Counted from the first letter of the stretch, positions 11,474 to 24,605 are shown. The stretch is 64,000 bases of DNA from Stereocaulon alpinum (GCA_018257865.1 JAEUBA010000028.1:1-64000); one strand, 5' to 3'. The notes: generated by a model not told the origin, from the letters alone. Made by a program: numbers and translations.

Positions 11474-12001
11474 CTCTGCCGGCAGTCGAAAGGATACAGA
11501 TTCAGCTCAGGACGAGCAGATATCAGCACAACTCTACTTATAAGGGGTGGAGTACCTTGTACATCTAGCAAAGGCTATAGCTGGTCATCAGCCTGCGACT
11601 TAGGTCTCTTCACCAACAGCTTGATCGAGAAGGGTAGTTGAGTAATGGAGATGTTAGAGCATATGAGTTAGTGATGGCTTCGTTTTGATTATGGGGTATA
11701 TACGTATGCAATCACGTCGTATGTGACTTGGGAAAGAGCGCTTACAAGGGATCAAAGCGGAAGGAGCACTTTCGTCTTCCCCAGAGATCTTGTAGACTTG
11801 CTCAGACAGCAACCGAGAAAACCGATCAATTCCCAAATCGCTTTCAAACAGTACCCATGAAGGGAGGAACCTCCACTCCATAGCCATCAACAACGAATCC
11901 CAATAAGTAAAGTAGGCACAGTGGTATCAACACGCTATAAAGGTTTACTATAAGCAATGGCTCGCTTTTCACGAACCCCCCAAGCCAAACTACCAGCATG
12001 A
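11474..12001. other. Convergent intergenic region
   Basis: This lies between the 3' ends of the DUF3605 gene (plus) and the tricalbin gene (minus). The 79-codon minus frame at 11654-11893 has no recognisable features. Nothing supported. Confidence 0.4.
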
Positions 12002-15000
12002 TCAGCTTGGCGTTACATCCCTAGACCTCTTGCTCAAGAAGCTCCTTCGACTCTTTGGACTATCAGGGAATCCGTCCTCCGCAGGCATGAACGTTGTCTT
12101 GATTACGACATTGCCTTCGCCCACTTTGACGGTCTTCTCGCTACCAGCTGGCGAATCATCGATAAAGAAGAGGGCTTCGCCTAGCTTGTGGCCTCCTAAG
12201 AGCTTGTCGTCTTCGACCATGACTTGAAATTGGGTGTCAGGCGAACAGGTGACTTTGAACATCTCGTGTTCCCATTCCACCTCGCCACTGGAGGATTTGA
12301 TGGCCTTAGTTTTGTGTACTTCCTTGGCGCCTTTCGGGGATAATTGCTTGACGTGGACTTGGATCTTCGAGGAGGCTGGGTAACCTGAGGCTGACTGCAC
12401 CATGAACATTGCGGTACCTGCTTCTGGTTTGCCTGGTGCTCCGCCTGCGGCGCTCATGGCTGATGCCGCACCGAAGCTTGTGGTTCGCTTTGGGGTAGAT
12501 GGGCTTTGATCGATCATGGGAGCTGCGCGTTGCGGGGTTGACATGGCGGAGTCGCCGTTTATCGTCATCTCCTCGGGAGGCTCGACATTGCCGTTGCTCA
12601 CGTCTCGGCTGTCTTTGTTCCTCTTGAAACCATGACGTAGGAACGAAGCCCCTTTGACAACGCCTCCGCCAACTATGCCGACTCCCTTCACAGGTGCACC
12701 AACAATCTTGCCTGGTGCTGCAAACGTGCCTGAGAACGTTGATGAACCCTGCCGTGATCGGGTAACATAGTCTGGTTTGAATAGCATCTTCAACCGAAGC
12801 ACACCAGATTTGCCGTCCAGAGTGAGCACGATCTCTTGCGGTTTGAAGGGTTCAAGAAGATTGAGATTGATGGCAGCTTCGCCGAGGAGATCGTCCTTAT
12901 CACCCATGTCCCAATCCATAACGCTGACCTTGAACTTGGCCGCAGTACGAGACTTGACTGGGCATTCAAAGTACTCATTCCAGGCGGGATGCAGCGTCTT
13001 CTTCTGAGTCTTGGTTTTGTATATTTCCTTACCATTGAGATTAAACTTGCAATAGGGGTCGCTGAAGCCGTTGCGATCAGCCGCTGGTAAGTCGGCTGCG
13101 TCCAGGATATCGACACGAATAGTCCCCATATTATTGATGCTTTCACTTGGGTCGAGATCCATCTTGACGGGTATATACTTCATATTGACGGTAACTCTGC
13201 TAATAGTACCCTCGGCACCCTTCAGGACTAGCTCGGTAGGTTTGTGCTGTGAGCGTTATCAGTAGATGCGACTTTAGGTAGTGATAGCGGACTCACTAAG
13301 CATCTCTGCAACACATCTATAGTATTACCATGCAATTTGGCGATCGTGTGTTCGTCATGATCACCTTCGCCTTTCTTGTCTTGCTTTTCATTCAATCGCA
13401 ACGTGACTCTCGAGACATCAAGTTCTCGTATGAAAGCGTCTCCAGCTAGATTCCACAAATTAGAACGCATCCAAGGCCACACAAGAACGCAACTCACTTT
13501 CACCGAAGACGGTGTGCCTTGATCGAGCTTTCGATGTGTTGTATGCAGGAAATACATAATCATCCATGAGTACCTCAAGGCGGACATCGGATTTTGCGAA
13601 TGTTCCTTCAATGATCTTGAAAATGAGGAGTCCAGATTCTGCAGCACGTAGATGTTAGTAAAGTCAACATTTGTCCTTATGAAAGCTAGGCAGGTCAAAA
13701 TGCGCTCACCGTATTTTATAAGTTCTTCTATACTGAGCCGGAGTTTTGGTGAGGCTTTTGGCCCTTCACCTTGCATCTCCTCCTGCTCCTTTTCATTCTT
13801 CGAGAGTTGCTTGGCAAGGCTAGTATCGATCATTCCAAGTTCTTTGTCTTTCTCATTGGAGCCAGGGGCAATTGCCGACCCATTGACGGTGCTACTTCTC
13901 GATCTCCCCTTGGTACTGCCAGGCGTGCCATTGACGGAAGGTTTCAGAGCAGCTTCTTCCTCTTTGGCCTTCTCCGCTTCTTCCTCTTCGGGATCGACAA
14001 CGTTGAGACTTGGATAGAACGAGACAGTGTAATTGAGTGTTCCTTTTGGAGACCCCTTGCCGCTCGTACGTAAAGGCTGTGCCAATTGCCGCTTCTCGTC
14101 ATGGACCTCATATTCACCATTGTCAGCCTGGTGGACGTAGTCGGCTGTGGGAATTTCGAGAAGACCAAGCGTGCGGTCTTTCCCTGAAGTTTCCTGGTCC
14201 ATGACCTCGACTGTGAGTTTCTCGCGAGGTGAGTGGATCGGTACATAGATAATCTCGTCCCATTCAGGGTTGAGGTTGTTTTGGAATGCGACTGTCTTGC
14301 CTTTTTCGACGCCCGATAAGAGGACTCGAGCATATGGATCAGACTTGCCCATAGTCTCCACGTTCCGTAGATCGCGCGCACTTATGAAGTGGAATCGCAT
14401 GACACCTATAGGCGTGATGTAACCACCCGAACCGCCTAGACCGCCTTTCAAAGCTACGGGCTTCCACTGCAGCATCGTCTTCGCGCGGCCTGTCTTTGCT
14501 CCAGCTAAGTTGTACCACTCTTGGCCCTTGTCCATCAATTGAAGCATGTCATCCAACTTGATCTGATAGGTACCAAGAATTGGGTCTGCTCCCAGATCAC
14601 GGTCATCTTTGATAACCAAACCAAGCCTGGCTGCCTTTCGGTCAGTAACGAGGAATTCTTTCGAGCCATTGTCCCATATAGGATTGTTGGTTCTTTTGAG
14701 TTTGCGTGTCGTATGCATCTCCTTACCATTAAGGATGAGAATTGCGTATGGATTCAGTTGGCCGATCAAACTCTTGGTGCCATCCAAGTCCTTTGCTTGC
14801 TCTACAGTAAGTCGTGCAATGCCGGTGTTTGATTCGGGTGCGGGTCCCACGGTACCATCCTCCATCTTCGTACCTTCTAGGACAGGAAAGAAGCGAACGT
14901 CAGCTTGTACAATCCCTCGGTTCTTGCCGTTTGCCATGACCTCGAGCTGTAGGTTCTCGTGCTCTGTAATAGACTCTAGCTGATCCAGAGGGAATGTCGC

Positions 15001-16791
15001 GGTGCCAAGCTCTTTGTCCTTGCGATATTCATTCCAGTCATACACCTGAAGTGTTAGAGAATCCTTGAGAGAGGTAATGATAAGGTGCACAGTATCGTTC
15101 CAGCGAGGATTGGCATTCTCTTTGATTGTTTTTGTCTTGCCAAGAGGTTCACGGCTATTGAGCGAGACTACGGCGTATGGATCTGGGGTTCCTGCGAGCT
15201 TGTCTGTATTCTTGAGACCCTGTGCACCATGGACCGTGATAGCCAACACGCCAATTGCTTGATCAACCGGGTTGCCCGCAAGCATCTTGGCGATCTCAAT
15301 TGGGAAGACATTTGGATCGTACATGATCGGCCCCAGGTTACCATGGATTTGTTCCTTAATGAACCCCTCTAGGCCTGGAATGAAATTGATGTCAAAGCCT
15401 AGAGTATCACCACCCAGAGGCTTGCACACGTAGTCGATGTCTGGCTTGCCAAGAAAACAAATTTCGACCTTCTCGATATGTGGAAAGGGAATCTGGAGCT
15501 TGACCTTGACCCTCATTAGACCAGAAAAGGCAAAGTCCTCAACTATGATATCCATTCCATGGCTAATCACCCCTTTACCAAGCCGGATTTCCAGCACGAC
15601 TTTAGGATTGATTTTGTTTTTGAGTTGCCGAGCCGTAAGATCCATTGTATCATTAGGCGTAAAGCTGAACTTCCAGTCCATGAGAACTGTATCATCCTCT
15701 GCTTTGGGATACGTCTTCACGTGATCCATCCGTGGCGGCTTCGATCCTAAGGTGAAAACCTTCATACGCATGCTGTCAAGAAATGCTGGTGTTGAGGTGC
15801 TCAGAACTTGATCTACTGAGTTGATGATGGTATCACAGAGCACCGGAGCATATATTGGCCAGAACTTGACCAGGAAGCTGTTGATCCATTCCAAACTCTC
15901 GGTGTCTGTTTCTAGTCGAGATTTGGCCATCTCTCTGGTCACATCGTCACGGAAGTTGCGTCGCACTCGCCGGATCGAGGTCCGGTAGTAGGTGGCGCAG
16001 ATGGCCATGACTATGAAGATCCATCCAAGGCCACCTCCTAACAGGGCTACTACCCACGAACTCAGACATGCAAAAATAATGACGGCAGCGTTGTGGTACC
16101 ATTCTGCTAGCTATTAGCTGTCGTTTTACATGAGGGACCAAGATTTCAGCAGGAAATGGCGAACGTACCACCAAAGAACTTCTCGTCCAATTTGGTCTCT
16201 AGCAACGTTGCATGATCGAGAAGACTCGCTCCAGCCTCCTCCTCAGTGATGCTCCCCTGACCAAACCTTGGCGCCCAGCCAGTCTTCTCAATGTACCGCT
16301 CGTGCTCTTCAAGATTTACGTGACCATTGGGCATATTGGACGTGCCGTCTGCGGGTGGGGAAGCAGGTATCGCACCCTCTTTGCTCGGGGGAGGTAGGTC
16401 ATACTGGTCAGGTGTACCATCGTCCTGTAACGAAAACATTAGTGTTTTGTGCTACAAGCAGCCGTGATCACGTACAATGTCCGTAGCTAGTCCAACACCC
16501 TTGGGTTTCTTGTCATGGTGGAAACCCGGGGGTACGTGCTGCTCAAAGTCAGTCTTTTCATCCTGCAGATTGCCCCGGAAGCAGCCATTGGCTTACGGAT
16601 CGAGCTTGAGCGGCTTTGTCTTCTGGGGAGGCATTGGGGTCGAATCGGAAGGCTGCAACGCCAGCCTTCTTCGACTCCTCAGTGATGAGCTGCTCGGCAT
16701 CTTCTGCAGTGACCTTGCTGTTAGGATCTCGTGATGCTTCCGCTGCACCTTGAGACTTGAGTTCCCCGGCACGCGAAGTAAGATTGGACAT
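12002..16791 (-). CDS. Tricalbin-type SMP/C2 ER-plasma membrane tether
   Basis: Seven exons (16791-16597, 16562-16476, 16424-16169, 16106-13710, 13638-13498, 13445-13297, 13246-12002) give 1489 residues, the usual size of filamentous-fungal tricalbins. The order is an acidic N-terminal tail, a hydrophobic hairpin around residues 185-220 (NAAVIIFACLSSWVVALL), an SMP lipid-transfer domain starting near ESLEWINSFLVKFWP, then C2 domains. Clear C2 starts are GVLAITVHGAQGL, IARLTVEQAKDL, VMRFHFISARDL and TIRVDILDAADLPAADRNG. A divergent C2 follows RLSIEELIKY and another C2-like unit ends the protein. Several keep SDPY or DPY calcium-loop residues. By family, these proteins anchor cortical ER to the plasma membrane and move lipids between them. 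Confidence 0.9.
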
Positions 16792-17568
16792 CGTCTTGTT
16801 GACAAAAGAGTGATATGGACTCAATCAATCCAATTGTACGAGGGTGAAGACCCTAAGAGGTCAGCGAAAGCTCAGCTGGCAATGCCCGCGACTGCCTTGT
16901 TTGGGGAAGCAATTTCTTGGAAGTGAAGCGATTCTAGAGCTCTTGAGGCTCAGCTTCCAATGTCAAGGGTCCAGAGGGTAAGGTAACCTTCCGCCAGACG
17001 CGCTAAGACGCTCGGCCGAGGCCGCCGCTGTGGCTTGTGTAGATTCGTGTATTCGACAAATTGGCCTTGCTGACAGCTAAGACTGTGAGAATGCTTCCAA
17101 GGACTCTATGCGGAGAAAATCATGAATTGGCGACGACTACCTGCCCCACGGTCTCGGGAGAACAATACTAGCCATGCGCGACAAGCTCATCTAATCATGC
17201 GGAGCAGATCTTAGCACGTCGCGAAAACCTTAAGAACACCAATGATAGCCCCCAAGATCGTGGACATACTCGGCGTTGAACCTTCGTCCTTGCATGATTG
17301 CATGAGCATCGTGGGCAGACAGCCCAGAATGCCAATTTGGAACCTGGTCCACACGTGAAGAAGCCAGCTAATCTGCAAGCCAAGGGGGAAATAACGATCG
17401 AGTCTCTAGGTACTCAGAAAGTATTTACGGCTGTTCCCGTTTACGCCATTATGTTACAACGTTTCTGATGCAGAAATCGCTAAAGTTGCTGGACACATTA
17501 TGCACACTTCATCAAGTACATCGGCATGCACTCCCCTCAATCCGTTGGTGGATAAGAGTTGACTTTCC
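16792..17568. other. Intergenic region
   Basis: This is the promoter of the tricalbin gene and the 3' flank of STI1. A single CCCTAA occurs near 16850. The 62-codon minus frame at 17195-17383 has no recognisable features. No gene supported. Confidence 0.4.
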
Positions 17569-19549
17569 TTAACGAGTCCGGATCACACCTGCAGCTACCA
17601 GCTTCGTGATCTTGTTCCTAATATCAATGTTTTTCATGTGATCTTGCAGCGCAGCAGGATCTCCTTTAGCCTGTTGGAGGATACTCTGCATGACTGGATC
17701 TTGCAGTATTCCCATAATCTGGTCTCATATTAGCTTATCAGAAGTCTCAACCTGTTGACAATTGATTGGTTTACCTCGGGATCTTTCTGAATTCTCTCCA
17801 TCGTCTGTTCTTCAGTTTCCCCAGCCCTTCCAGCAAACTGCGCTTGCAAGGCCTTCTGCTGCTGCTGCTCAATCTCTTTGCGGTTGGCACCTGTCACATC
17901 ATGTTCCATAGCCTCCTGGCATACATCAGTACACTTGCTGTATTCCTTCATCGCGAATAACGCCTGCGCTTTCCGCAGATATGCTCTGATAAATTTCGGG
18001 TCCTTTTGTATGGCAATATCACAATCGGCTACGGCACCGGGGAAGGTCATGAGTTTGATGAGAGCAGCAGCACGATTTGAGTAGCCTCGAGGGTCATCTG
18101 GTGCGCGCTTCGTCATTTCTGTATAGGCTTCAACTGCGCCAGGCCAATCCGCCTCTTTGAATTTCTGGCCGCCGAGCTCTCGTGCCTTCTCGGCCTCTTC
18201 GGGATTGATGTATGCCTCCTTTTCTGCTTTGATCTGGGCCTTTTCTGCAGCACGAAGTTTATTCAGGATATCGGGCGTACGATGCTCGGTAAGTGACTTC
18301 TGGTAGTTAGTGATAGCCATGGGAAGGTCGCCCAGCTTTTCGTAGGAGGTGCCGATACGGCCAAAAGCCCTAGAATCTGTCAATCAACGCCTTCAGACCA
18401 GTGGAAGTGACGATGTGCATACTTTGCAACTATTTTGAAATCAGCCAGAGCTTCCCTGCCTTTCTCAATTGCCATTTCGCAGGTCTCGATAGCCCCTTGA
18501 TAATCCCCTTTCTCAAATTGAGCCGCACTCTTGTTCGTAAGGTACGTAATGTCCTGATGCAAGCCGTATGCTTTGTCGTAGTGCTCGATGGCAGCATCAA
18601 ACTGCCTGTTCTTGTAATTCTCCGTACCAAGTCTCTTCTCAGCCTCAGCCTCCTCTTTTGCTTTCTTTGTGGCAGCGGCCTCCTCATCTTTAGGTTCCGG
18701 TTCCGCTTCAGGTTCCATTTCTCGCTGTGGCTGCGCAGGCTTGGACGACGAAGAACGAGCATCCGGCATCGGGACATCCTCTTCTGCTTCTTTCATAACG
18801 TTCAAATTAGGTGCTCCCCCTCCTTCACCTGGTGCACCTCCAAACGACATGTCGACGCCCAAAAGTACGCCCATTACCTGCAGGAATCTCGGATCCTGCA
18901 TTTCCGTGCCAATGTCATTTGGATTCTGTCTGAGGCGTTGGAGCTTTTGCATGAATTGGGGATCTGCCAGTAGAGAGCGCGTCTTGGGGTTGTTCGCAAG
19001 CTTCTGGATCATTTGAGGATCATTGAAAATGTTCCCAAGGCCACCACCTGCCATATCTTCGGAAGCGCCATCAGCTTGTCGTTCGGCATCGACAGCACGC
19101 TTGACGGCTGCAAGTCCCGATTTGGCTTGTGCATTGTTGGGATCTAGCTTCAGCGCTTCTTCAAATGCATCATTGGCTCCGACTGGACTGATTGTTAGCG
19201 TGGTTGAAAATCTCTCGAGGATGAAAGCATACCTAAATCACCAGTACCATGTAGTGCAGCACCCTTACGTCCCCAGCCCTTGGCCCAGTCAGGTTTTATT
19301 TCTGTGGTCTTATTTGCATCATCCAGAGCTTGATCAAATTCCTTCTTCGAGGCGTAAGCACCAGATCGATTGGAGTACAGGACGTGATTTTCGGGCTCGA
19401 TCTCGATTGCTTGAGAGAACTTTTCACTTTGAGGAGTCAGTACAGGAAACCCAAGGTAAGTGATTTGTTGGGCCGTCAGCGCACATTGCCTCGTCGAACT
19501 TCTTCTCGGCAAAAGCCTTGTTGCCTTCAGCTTTCAATGCGTCCGCCAT
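17569..19549 (-). CDS. STI1: Hsp70-Hsp90 co-chaperone STI1 (HOP)
   Basis: Exons 19549-19485, 19426-19233, 19182-18423, 18369-17775 and 17718-17569 give 587 residues, the same size as yeast Sti1. TPR1 occupies roughly residues 1-115 (ADALKAEGNKAFAEKKFDEA, YSNRSGAYASKKEFDQAL). A DP1/STI1 motif follows (FNDPQMIQKLANNPKTRSL). Then come an acidic, charged linker, TPR2A (AEKRLGTENYKNRQFDAAI, SYEKLGDLPMAITNYQKSL), TPR2B (KFKEADWPGAVEAYTEM, YSNRAAALIKL), and a C-terminal DP2 (IMGILQDPVMQSILQQA). The protein hands clients from Hsp70 to Hsp90 in the cytosol. It diverges from RPC34 over 314 bp that contain a heat-shock-element-like motif. Confidence 0.95.
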
Positions 19550-19863
19550 GACGCTGCGTGGTGATGTTGTAGGGTTTATTGAGTAAGAGGAGAGGTGGAG
19601 ATATACTCCCAATAGTGAAGTAATGAAAAGCGGTCGTGTGAAGCTCTCTAAAAGCTGTTGTGTGAGTCGAATGTTCTAGCAAATCAATGCACAACTGAGC
19701 CCTAATCGCGGGCTTTAGGGTTTGGTCTACGCGGAATGCTGCCGCACCAATATCGATATGCGAGTCGAGCCTCTGTCAGACGCTCCTATCCATCAACTAC
19801 AGTAATAACCATCTCAGCCTTCACTGCCACGCTGGAGCTAACAGATCCGAATTGGCTCCTACT
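19550..19863. promoter_or_regulatory. Divergent STI1/RPC34 promoter
   Basis: These 314 bp separate the start codons of STI1 and RPC34. Two motifs stand out. GAATGTTCTAG at 19669-19679 (AGAACATTC on the STI1 strand) is a head-to-head GAA/TTC pair as in heat shock elements, with imperfect third units. TTTAGGGTTTGG at 19714-19725 is a telobox-like motif. Binding by Hsf1 or a telobox factor is inference. Confidence 0.45.
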
Positions 19864-21002
19864 ATGGCAACTCTAGCAAAGGAGGATCCTACCAAAGACG
19901 AGGATCCTACAATGGGGGAGCCGAGTGGTGTGTCCAGTCCACAAGAGCTGAGGAATGCGTTGTATGCTCGATGTGCTACGTTTGAAGAGAACCATGTATT
20001 TGATCAGAACGAGCTTTTGTCGTTTAACATTCTTCCTGAAAATAACGTGGAAAAATTGATCGTGCACACCAATCGATTAGCCAAAGATGGACTATTTAAA
20101 CTTATGACTAAAGATGGCAAGGCTTGTTGGAAAGTCGTCAAGAGATCCGATGCTGCCAAGTACAGACCCTTGTAGTACCAGGCTATGAACAAGAGAACTG
20201 ATTTACTCCCACCAATAGATACAAATCGCTAAGTCAAGATGAAGCCCTTGTCTACTCCTACATTGAAGCCGCCCAACGGGAAGGCATTTGGAGTAAGCTA
20301 CTCCGCAACAAAACCAATCTACACATGACTACAATGAACCGTGCTATCAAGAACCTGGAAAGCAAGAATTACATCAAGTCGATAAAGACCGTCAAATGGC
20401 CCAATAGGAAGACTTACATGTTGGCTAAGTTGCAGCCCTCAGAAGACGTGACAGGAGGACCATTCTATACAGACGGCATACTTGATGAGGAGTTTGTTCA
20501 CCAAATGTCTCTTTGGGCTGAGAGGTATATCATTGGGCGAAGTTGGTGGCATCCACCTCTCCCTGAATCTGTGAAGAAAAAGTCAAAGTCTAAGTTAATA
20601 CAAGAAGAAGCCGAGGAGTTGAGAGCTAGGGAGCTTCGACGTGGACACGGGAGAGCTAGGAGCGAGGCAATGCTACCATTTCCCGCTGGCTACAACGGCT
20701 ACCCAACACTGGCGGAGATTACAAGAGCCATCAATGCATCCGAGTTGTCCGGAGTAGTCATGAAGGAGTCGGAAGTGGGCCAGTTACTCGACATCCTTTG
20801 TTGGGATGGTCGGCTCGAGAAGGTTCGGAACGGTAAATCATACAGGGCTGTACGTCTCGTCATTGGGGAGGAAGGGATCCTGCTTGATAATGGGCTTACA
20901 GAATCACCATGTGGACGATGTCCAGTCTTTGACATGTGCGAGGAAGATGGGCTCGTGAACGCGAGGACCTGCGAGTACTTCCAGGAATGGCTACAATATT
21001 GA
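19864..21002 (+). CDS. RPC34: RNA polymerase III subunit RPC34 (RPC6)
   Basis: Exons 19864-20159 and 20219-21002 (59-bp intron) give 359 residues. The subunit belongs to the RPC82-RPC34-RPC31 subcomplex that helps Pol III open promoters of tRNA and 5S genes. Tandem winged helices are visible: LRNALYARCATFEENHVFDQNEL, then YSYIEAAQREGIWSKLLRNKTN and MNRAIKNLESKNYIKSIK, with a third near VVMKESEVGQLLDIL. The C-terminus keeps the CGRCPVFDMC and later NARTCEYF cysteines that bind an iron-sulfur cluster in this family. The start ATG lies four codons inside a longer open frame. Confidence 0.95.
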
Positions 21003-21997
21003 CGTCGTGGGACTCTATCTGCCTGTATGGGCACTGCATAGCAGGGGGGTTGCTCCAATCTTGAGATACCCCGGTAAGCGTTGGCGTTGCAATCATGGCT
21101 TTGCAAGGATCTATGTTACCATTTGCTCAGAGGAGCAAACCGGAGGCAAAAATTTCGTAACACTTGGATGATGATGCGTCCCGCGCCTATGATACGAAGG
21201 TCCACGTAAGCACGCGTCCGTAGAAATTAACGATTTAGAAGGGTAAGGCAGGGCCTGAAAAGGAACCCTTTTCGGCTTCCCTCAGTGCGGCTTCGTTTCA
21301 CCACATCAATAACCCCCACGGTTAACTTGAGCTACGTACCTTGAGCGCTTTGAACCCCTTTCTTATACTTCTCTCATGTTGATAACCTTGTGCATTGGAG
21401 CTGCATGCAGGTACGCAGAGATTAGATATACTGCATTCTCCTGTTATCGCATTTTTCATCGCTTCCCATCCTTTCATATTTATGCAAAGTTCCTAACCAT
21501 ATCTAGATCTCAATTTCTGCAGGTACGGAGTTTACTCCTGCCAATCTTCTCCTATAGACAAGGAGCCGCATCTGTTTCATACATATTTCACGAAGTCCCA
21601 GCTCCGACCTACGCCGCTCTCAACAGGCGCGCGAAGATTCGTGGTCCGCGCTTTGTTTCAGAACTCCCTGCTAAGCGCTCATGCCTCGGATATCAAACAA
21701 CTTAACCCCCTAGCTAAGCATCCTTCTCTACAGCTTGGTTGACGAGCCAAGGACCTTCCATGGTACCTATGCCGCCTGACAGGGTTGGCTATGAACCAGC
21801 AATCGCCTGTTCTCTATCTCTTTGAAACGTATAGAGGGCAGAAAATTGGGTCCTGCTCACGGCATGCCGTGCAAATGGGTCGACCTTTCATTTATCTGTT
21901 CGCATATCTTTATGTGGTTCCTTCCATTTTTCTCTTGTCCATTGTATAGACCTGCATCGTGAGGCGTACTCTCGTTTCCCATTTCATCATCTGGAAG
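21003..21997. other. Intergenic region
   Basis: Open frames here (for example 21376-21705) show no family features or matching splice structure. The region precedes the GH128-type gene and probably holds its promoter. No gene supported. Confidence 0.4.
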
Positions 21998-23211
21998 ATG
22001 TTGTCGCTCTTTTTCGCGGTCTTCTTCATTGCTGCCGGCAGCAACGCATCACCATGCAAAGTATCATCTAAGGCTTCCGCTTCAAGCTCGGGCGCCGGTG
22101 TTACTCCTACAGGCTACCCTCCAGGATCACAGCAACTATCTGTCGACGCAGGCGCCACTAAATCGCTTGAATTCGCTGTCCAGAATTCTTCTGAGACGCA
22201 ACTTGTCAACGGTCCTGGCTCTGGGGCCCAAGCGGGCATACAGCAAATTGGTTCTGGAAGCACCTCCCATGGAGCTTGTCCGCCTGGATTCATTAATACT
22301 GTCTTCAATACGGGCGCTCCTAGACAACAGGGTTGGCCGACGACTGTGTGGAGCTCGCTAACCTCTAATGGTATCAACGACTGGAGTATGTGACGGCATC
22401 TATTGCATCAAAAGCCTTCTTCAGCGTACTAACAATACGTACCTGTCTAGTCGGCTTCTCACTCCCAACAATCGATCAAAAACCCACTTACAACACCGAT
22501 GCCGGTCCAGCCGCAGTGTTGCCCGCCCTCAATAACGCCCAAATTCACATGGTCATGGACCCTCGCGATACAGACGCAGCAGTGCGAATGGTGCAAGGTC
22601 CTTCACCCCCCAACTACCTCGGACTCTTCAACGAACCCGACTACTCTTTCGAAGGACTCACACCCATGACCGACCCCGTCACCGCAGCCCAAAATCTACA
22701 AGCTCTATTCAGCATCCCCCACAGCGCAACAACCTACATCGCTCCCGGCCTAGCCTTCCCAAACGCCCCGTGGCTCGCAACCTTCCGCGACAACTGCAAT
22801 AATTGCTTCGATCAGATCCCTATCGTCTCAATGCACATTTACGAACCCAACCCCTCAGCAGTAATAAGTGGCATCCAAACCTTCCACAGCACATGGCCTA
22901 ATAAGAAGATTTGGATCACCGAACTCTCCCCTGCAAGAGACGATTGTGCTCTGTCAAATGGTGCTAGCGGGCCAGGTTCTATTGGTGACTATATCGCGAC
23001 CCTGATTCCGCAGATTATAGCGCTGGGATATGTCGAAAAGATCTTCTGGAACGGCGGTGAATGGGGTGCAACGGGTATGAATGGCGCACCGGCTCCTTGC
23101 AACCCGAGCTTGACAGATGCGAATGGGGCTCCGACGGGTGCTTTGCAGGCATTGGGAAAGGTTTGTGGAGGTTCTGGAGCGCCGGCGGGTGGAAGTACGG
23201 CTACTTCCTAG
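21998..23211 (+). CDS. Secreted GH128-type glycosyl hydrolase
   Basis: Exons 21998-22385 and 22451-23211 (65-bp intron) give 382 residues. The first 18 or so residues (MLSLFFAVFFIAAGSNAS) are a clear signal peptide. A Ser/Gly/Thr-rich linker of about 110 residues leads to the catalytic core. Candidate catalytic glutamates lie in LGLFNEPDYSF (acid/base) and KIWITELSPARDD (nucleophile), as in the Asl1-like glycosyl hydrolase family GH128, which cleaves beta-1,3-glucan. Core marks include MVMDPRD and VEKIFWNGGEWG. It is likely a cell-wall or extracellular glucanase. The C-terminus is Gly/Ser/Ala-rich without an obvious GPI signal. The 3' third is G-rich while the middle is C-rich. Confidence 0.88.
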
Positions 23212-24605
23212 GAGTGGACACTGGCTAGACCTTTATCAAGGCCTAAGTACTCTGGGGTACGGTGATGCATTTAGCACTTTCCTGCATACCGTAAGAGATC
23301 TTGACATAATGTTCACCTTCAGTGCATTGAATGCACATTGCCCCACACTAGGGGGTGATATATCGAATTCTAGACAGAGAATATCTTTGAATCTCTTTCC
23401 CTTTTTCGTCTCAAACTAAGCGATCATGCTAGACGATAAGAACAGGTGCGATCAATAGTGCTGCCAGTTCTTGGACCCAAAAACAGCAGGGAGTCCTAGA
23501 TTAAAGGCTGCTAGAGCCGGATTTCGGGCTCTGATCCATCGTCTCGCGAAACCGCTCACGCCATCCGGAGACGATCCACCCCTATCACTGCATAACATGC
23601 GCTCTTTCTAACCCTCCAATTTTCTAAGCTTCATCATGATTGCAAGCGACTCGTGTGCCGTAGGCTTGTCTTGTCATATATGGACAATTTTCCACGATCC
23701 ATTGAGCCAGACATAAATGGCTCTGCAGACCATTTTCGACGTCAGCATTGTTTGCCCCAGTCTGAGCCGTGGCTCAACTCTACGCAGCTGTCTAAGGTCA
23801 GCACTTGGTGGTCAAAGCAACGTGCGATGCAATAATTGATACATGCTCCTAGCTGCTTCCCCACGGCCACCCTGGTCTCAGGAAGAAGTATCTAAACCCC
23901 TCCCTAACAGCCGCCGTCAGCAACTATCTACAAGGTCTCCCGAAGATCCCGAAAGTAGCTCAAGCCGTCCTTCCCGGCCGAGGACGCCCGCCCACGTGTC
24001 GTAACCTTGTACATGCCACCTCGATCGGAACGACCCCATAGCCGCAAATTCCCACGTCGCAAGATGTCCTCACCTCAACCTTCCCTCGCTACTATTGGCC
24101 TGCTTAGTTGCTAGAGGATTGACAGGGCCCACATATCGGATCTTTATGCCGTGGAACGGGTCGGAACAAGCTTGTATCTGGCGGGCATAGAGAGATAATG
24201 TGATTACTGCAGCATGCACAAATCTAAGCTTGACCACGCGATTTCGCGGGACCTTTTGCTACCAAGGAATCGGTTTCATGGAGATGTAGGATGGTGGAAC
24301 GAGGGTCTCGTGGAGCCGTGGGGTGATTTGAGACATGCGATATACGAGGGTGGGTAGAGGGATTGCGTACTTCTCTAACTTTGCTTGGTACTGGGTTTAT
24401 ATTTCGTCCAATTCTTCCTCTCGAGCCGATGGAGCCGGTGGAGAGGAGCCATTTGCCGGATAATGTTAATTATAAGGATCGTAGGGAGCTTTTGAAAGGA
24501 AGAGGAACAACGTTGTCCGCTTATTATCAGTCCTGTGTTGAACATTGTGCATAACTAGTAGCACTCGCCGTGCTCAGCCAGCGTCAACATCAAACATTGT
24601 TCACC
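23212..24605. other. Long intergenic region, no gene seen
   Basis: Nearly 1.4 kb with only short frames (23653-23835, 24363-24554) lacking recognisable features. It separates two genes for secreted proteins. No repeat or palindrome was evident by eye. Confidence 0.4.

Noticed and set aside
13652..14017. Plus frames across the tricalbin gene
   Set aside because: They are antisense to clear C2 domains; shadows.
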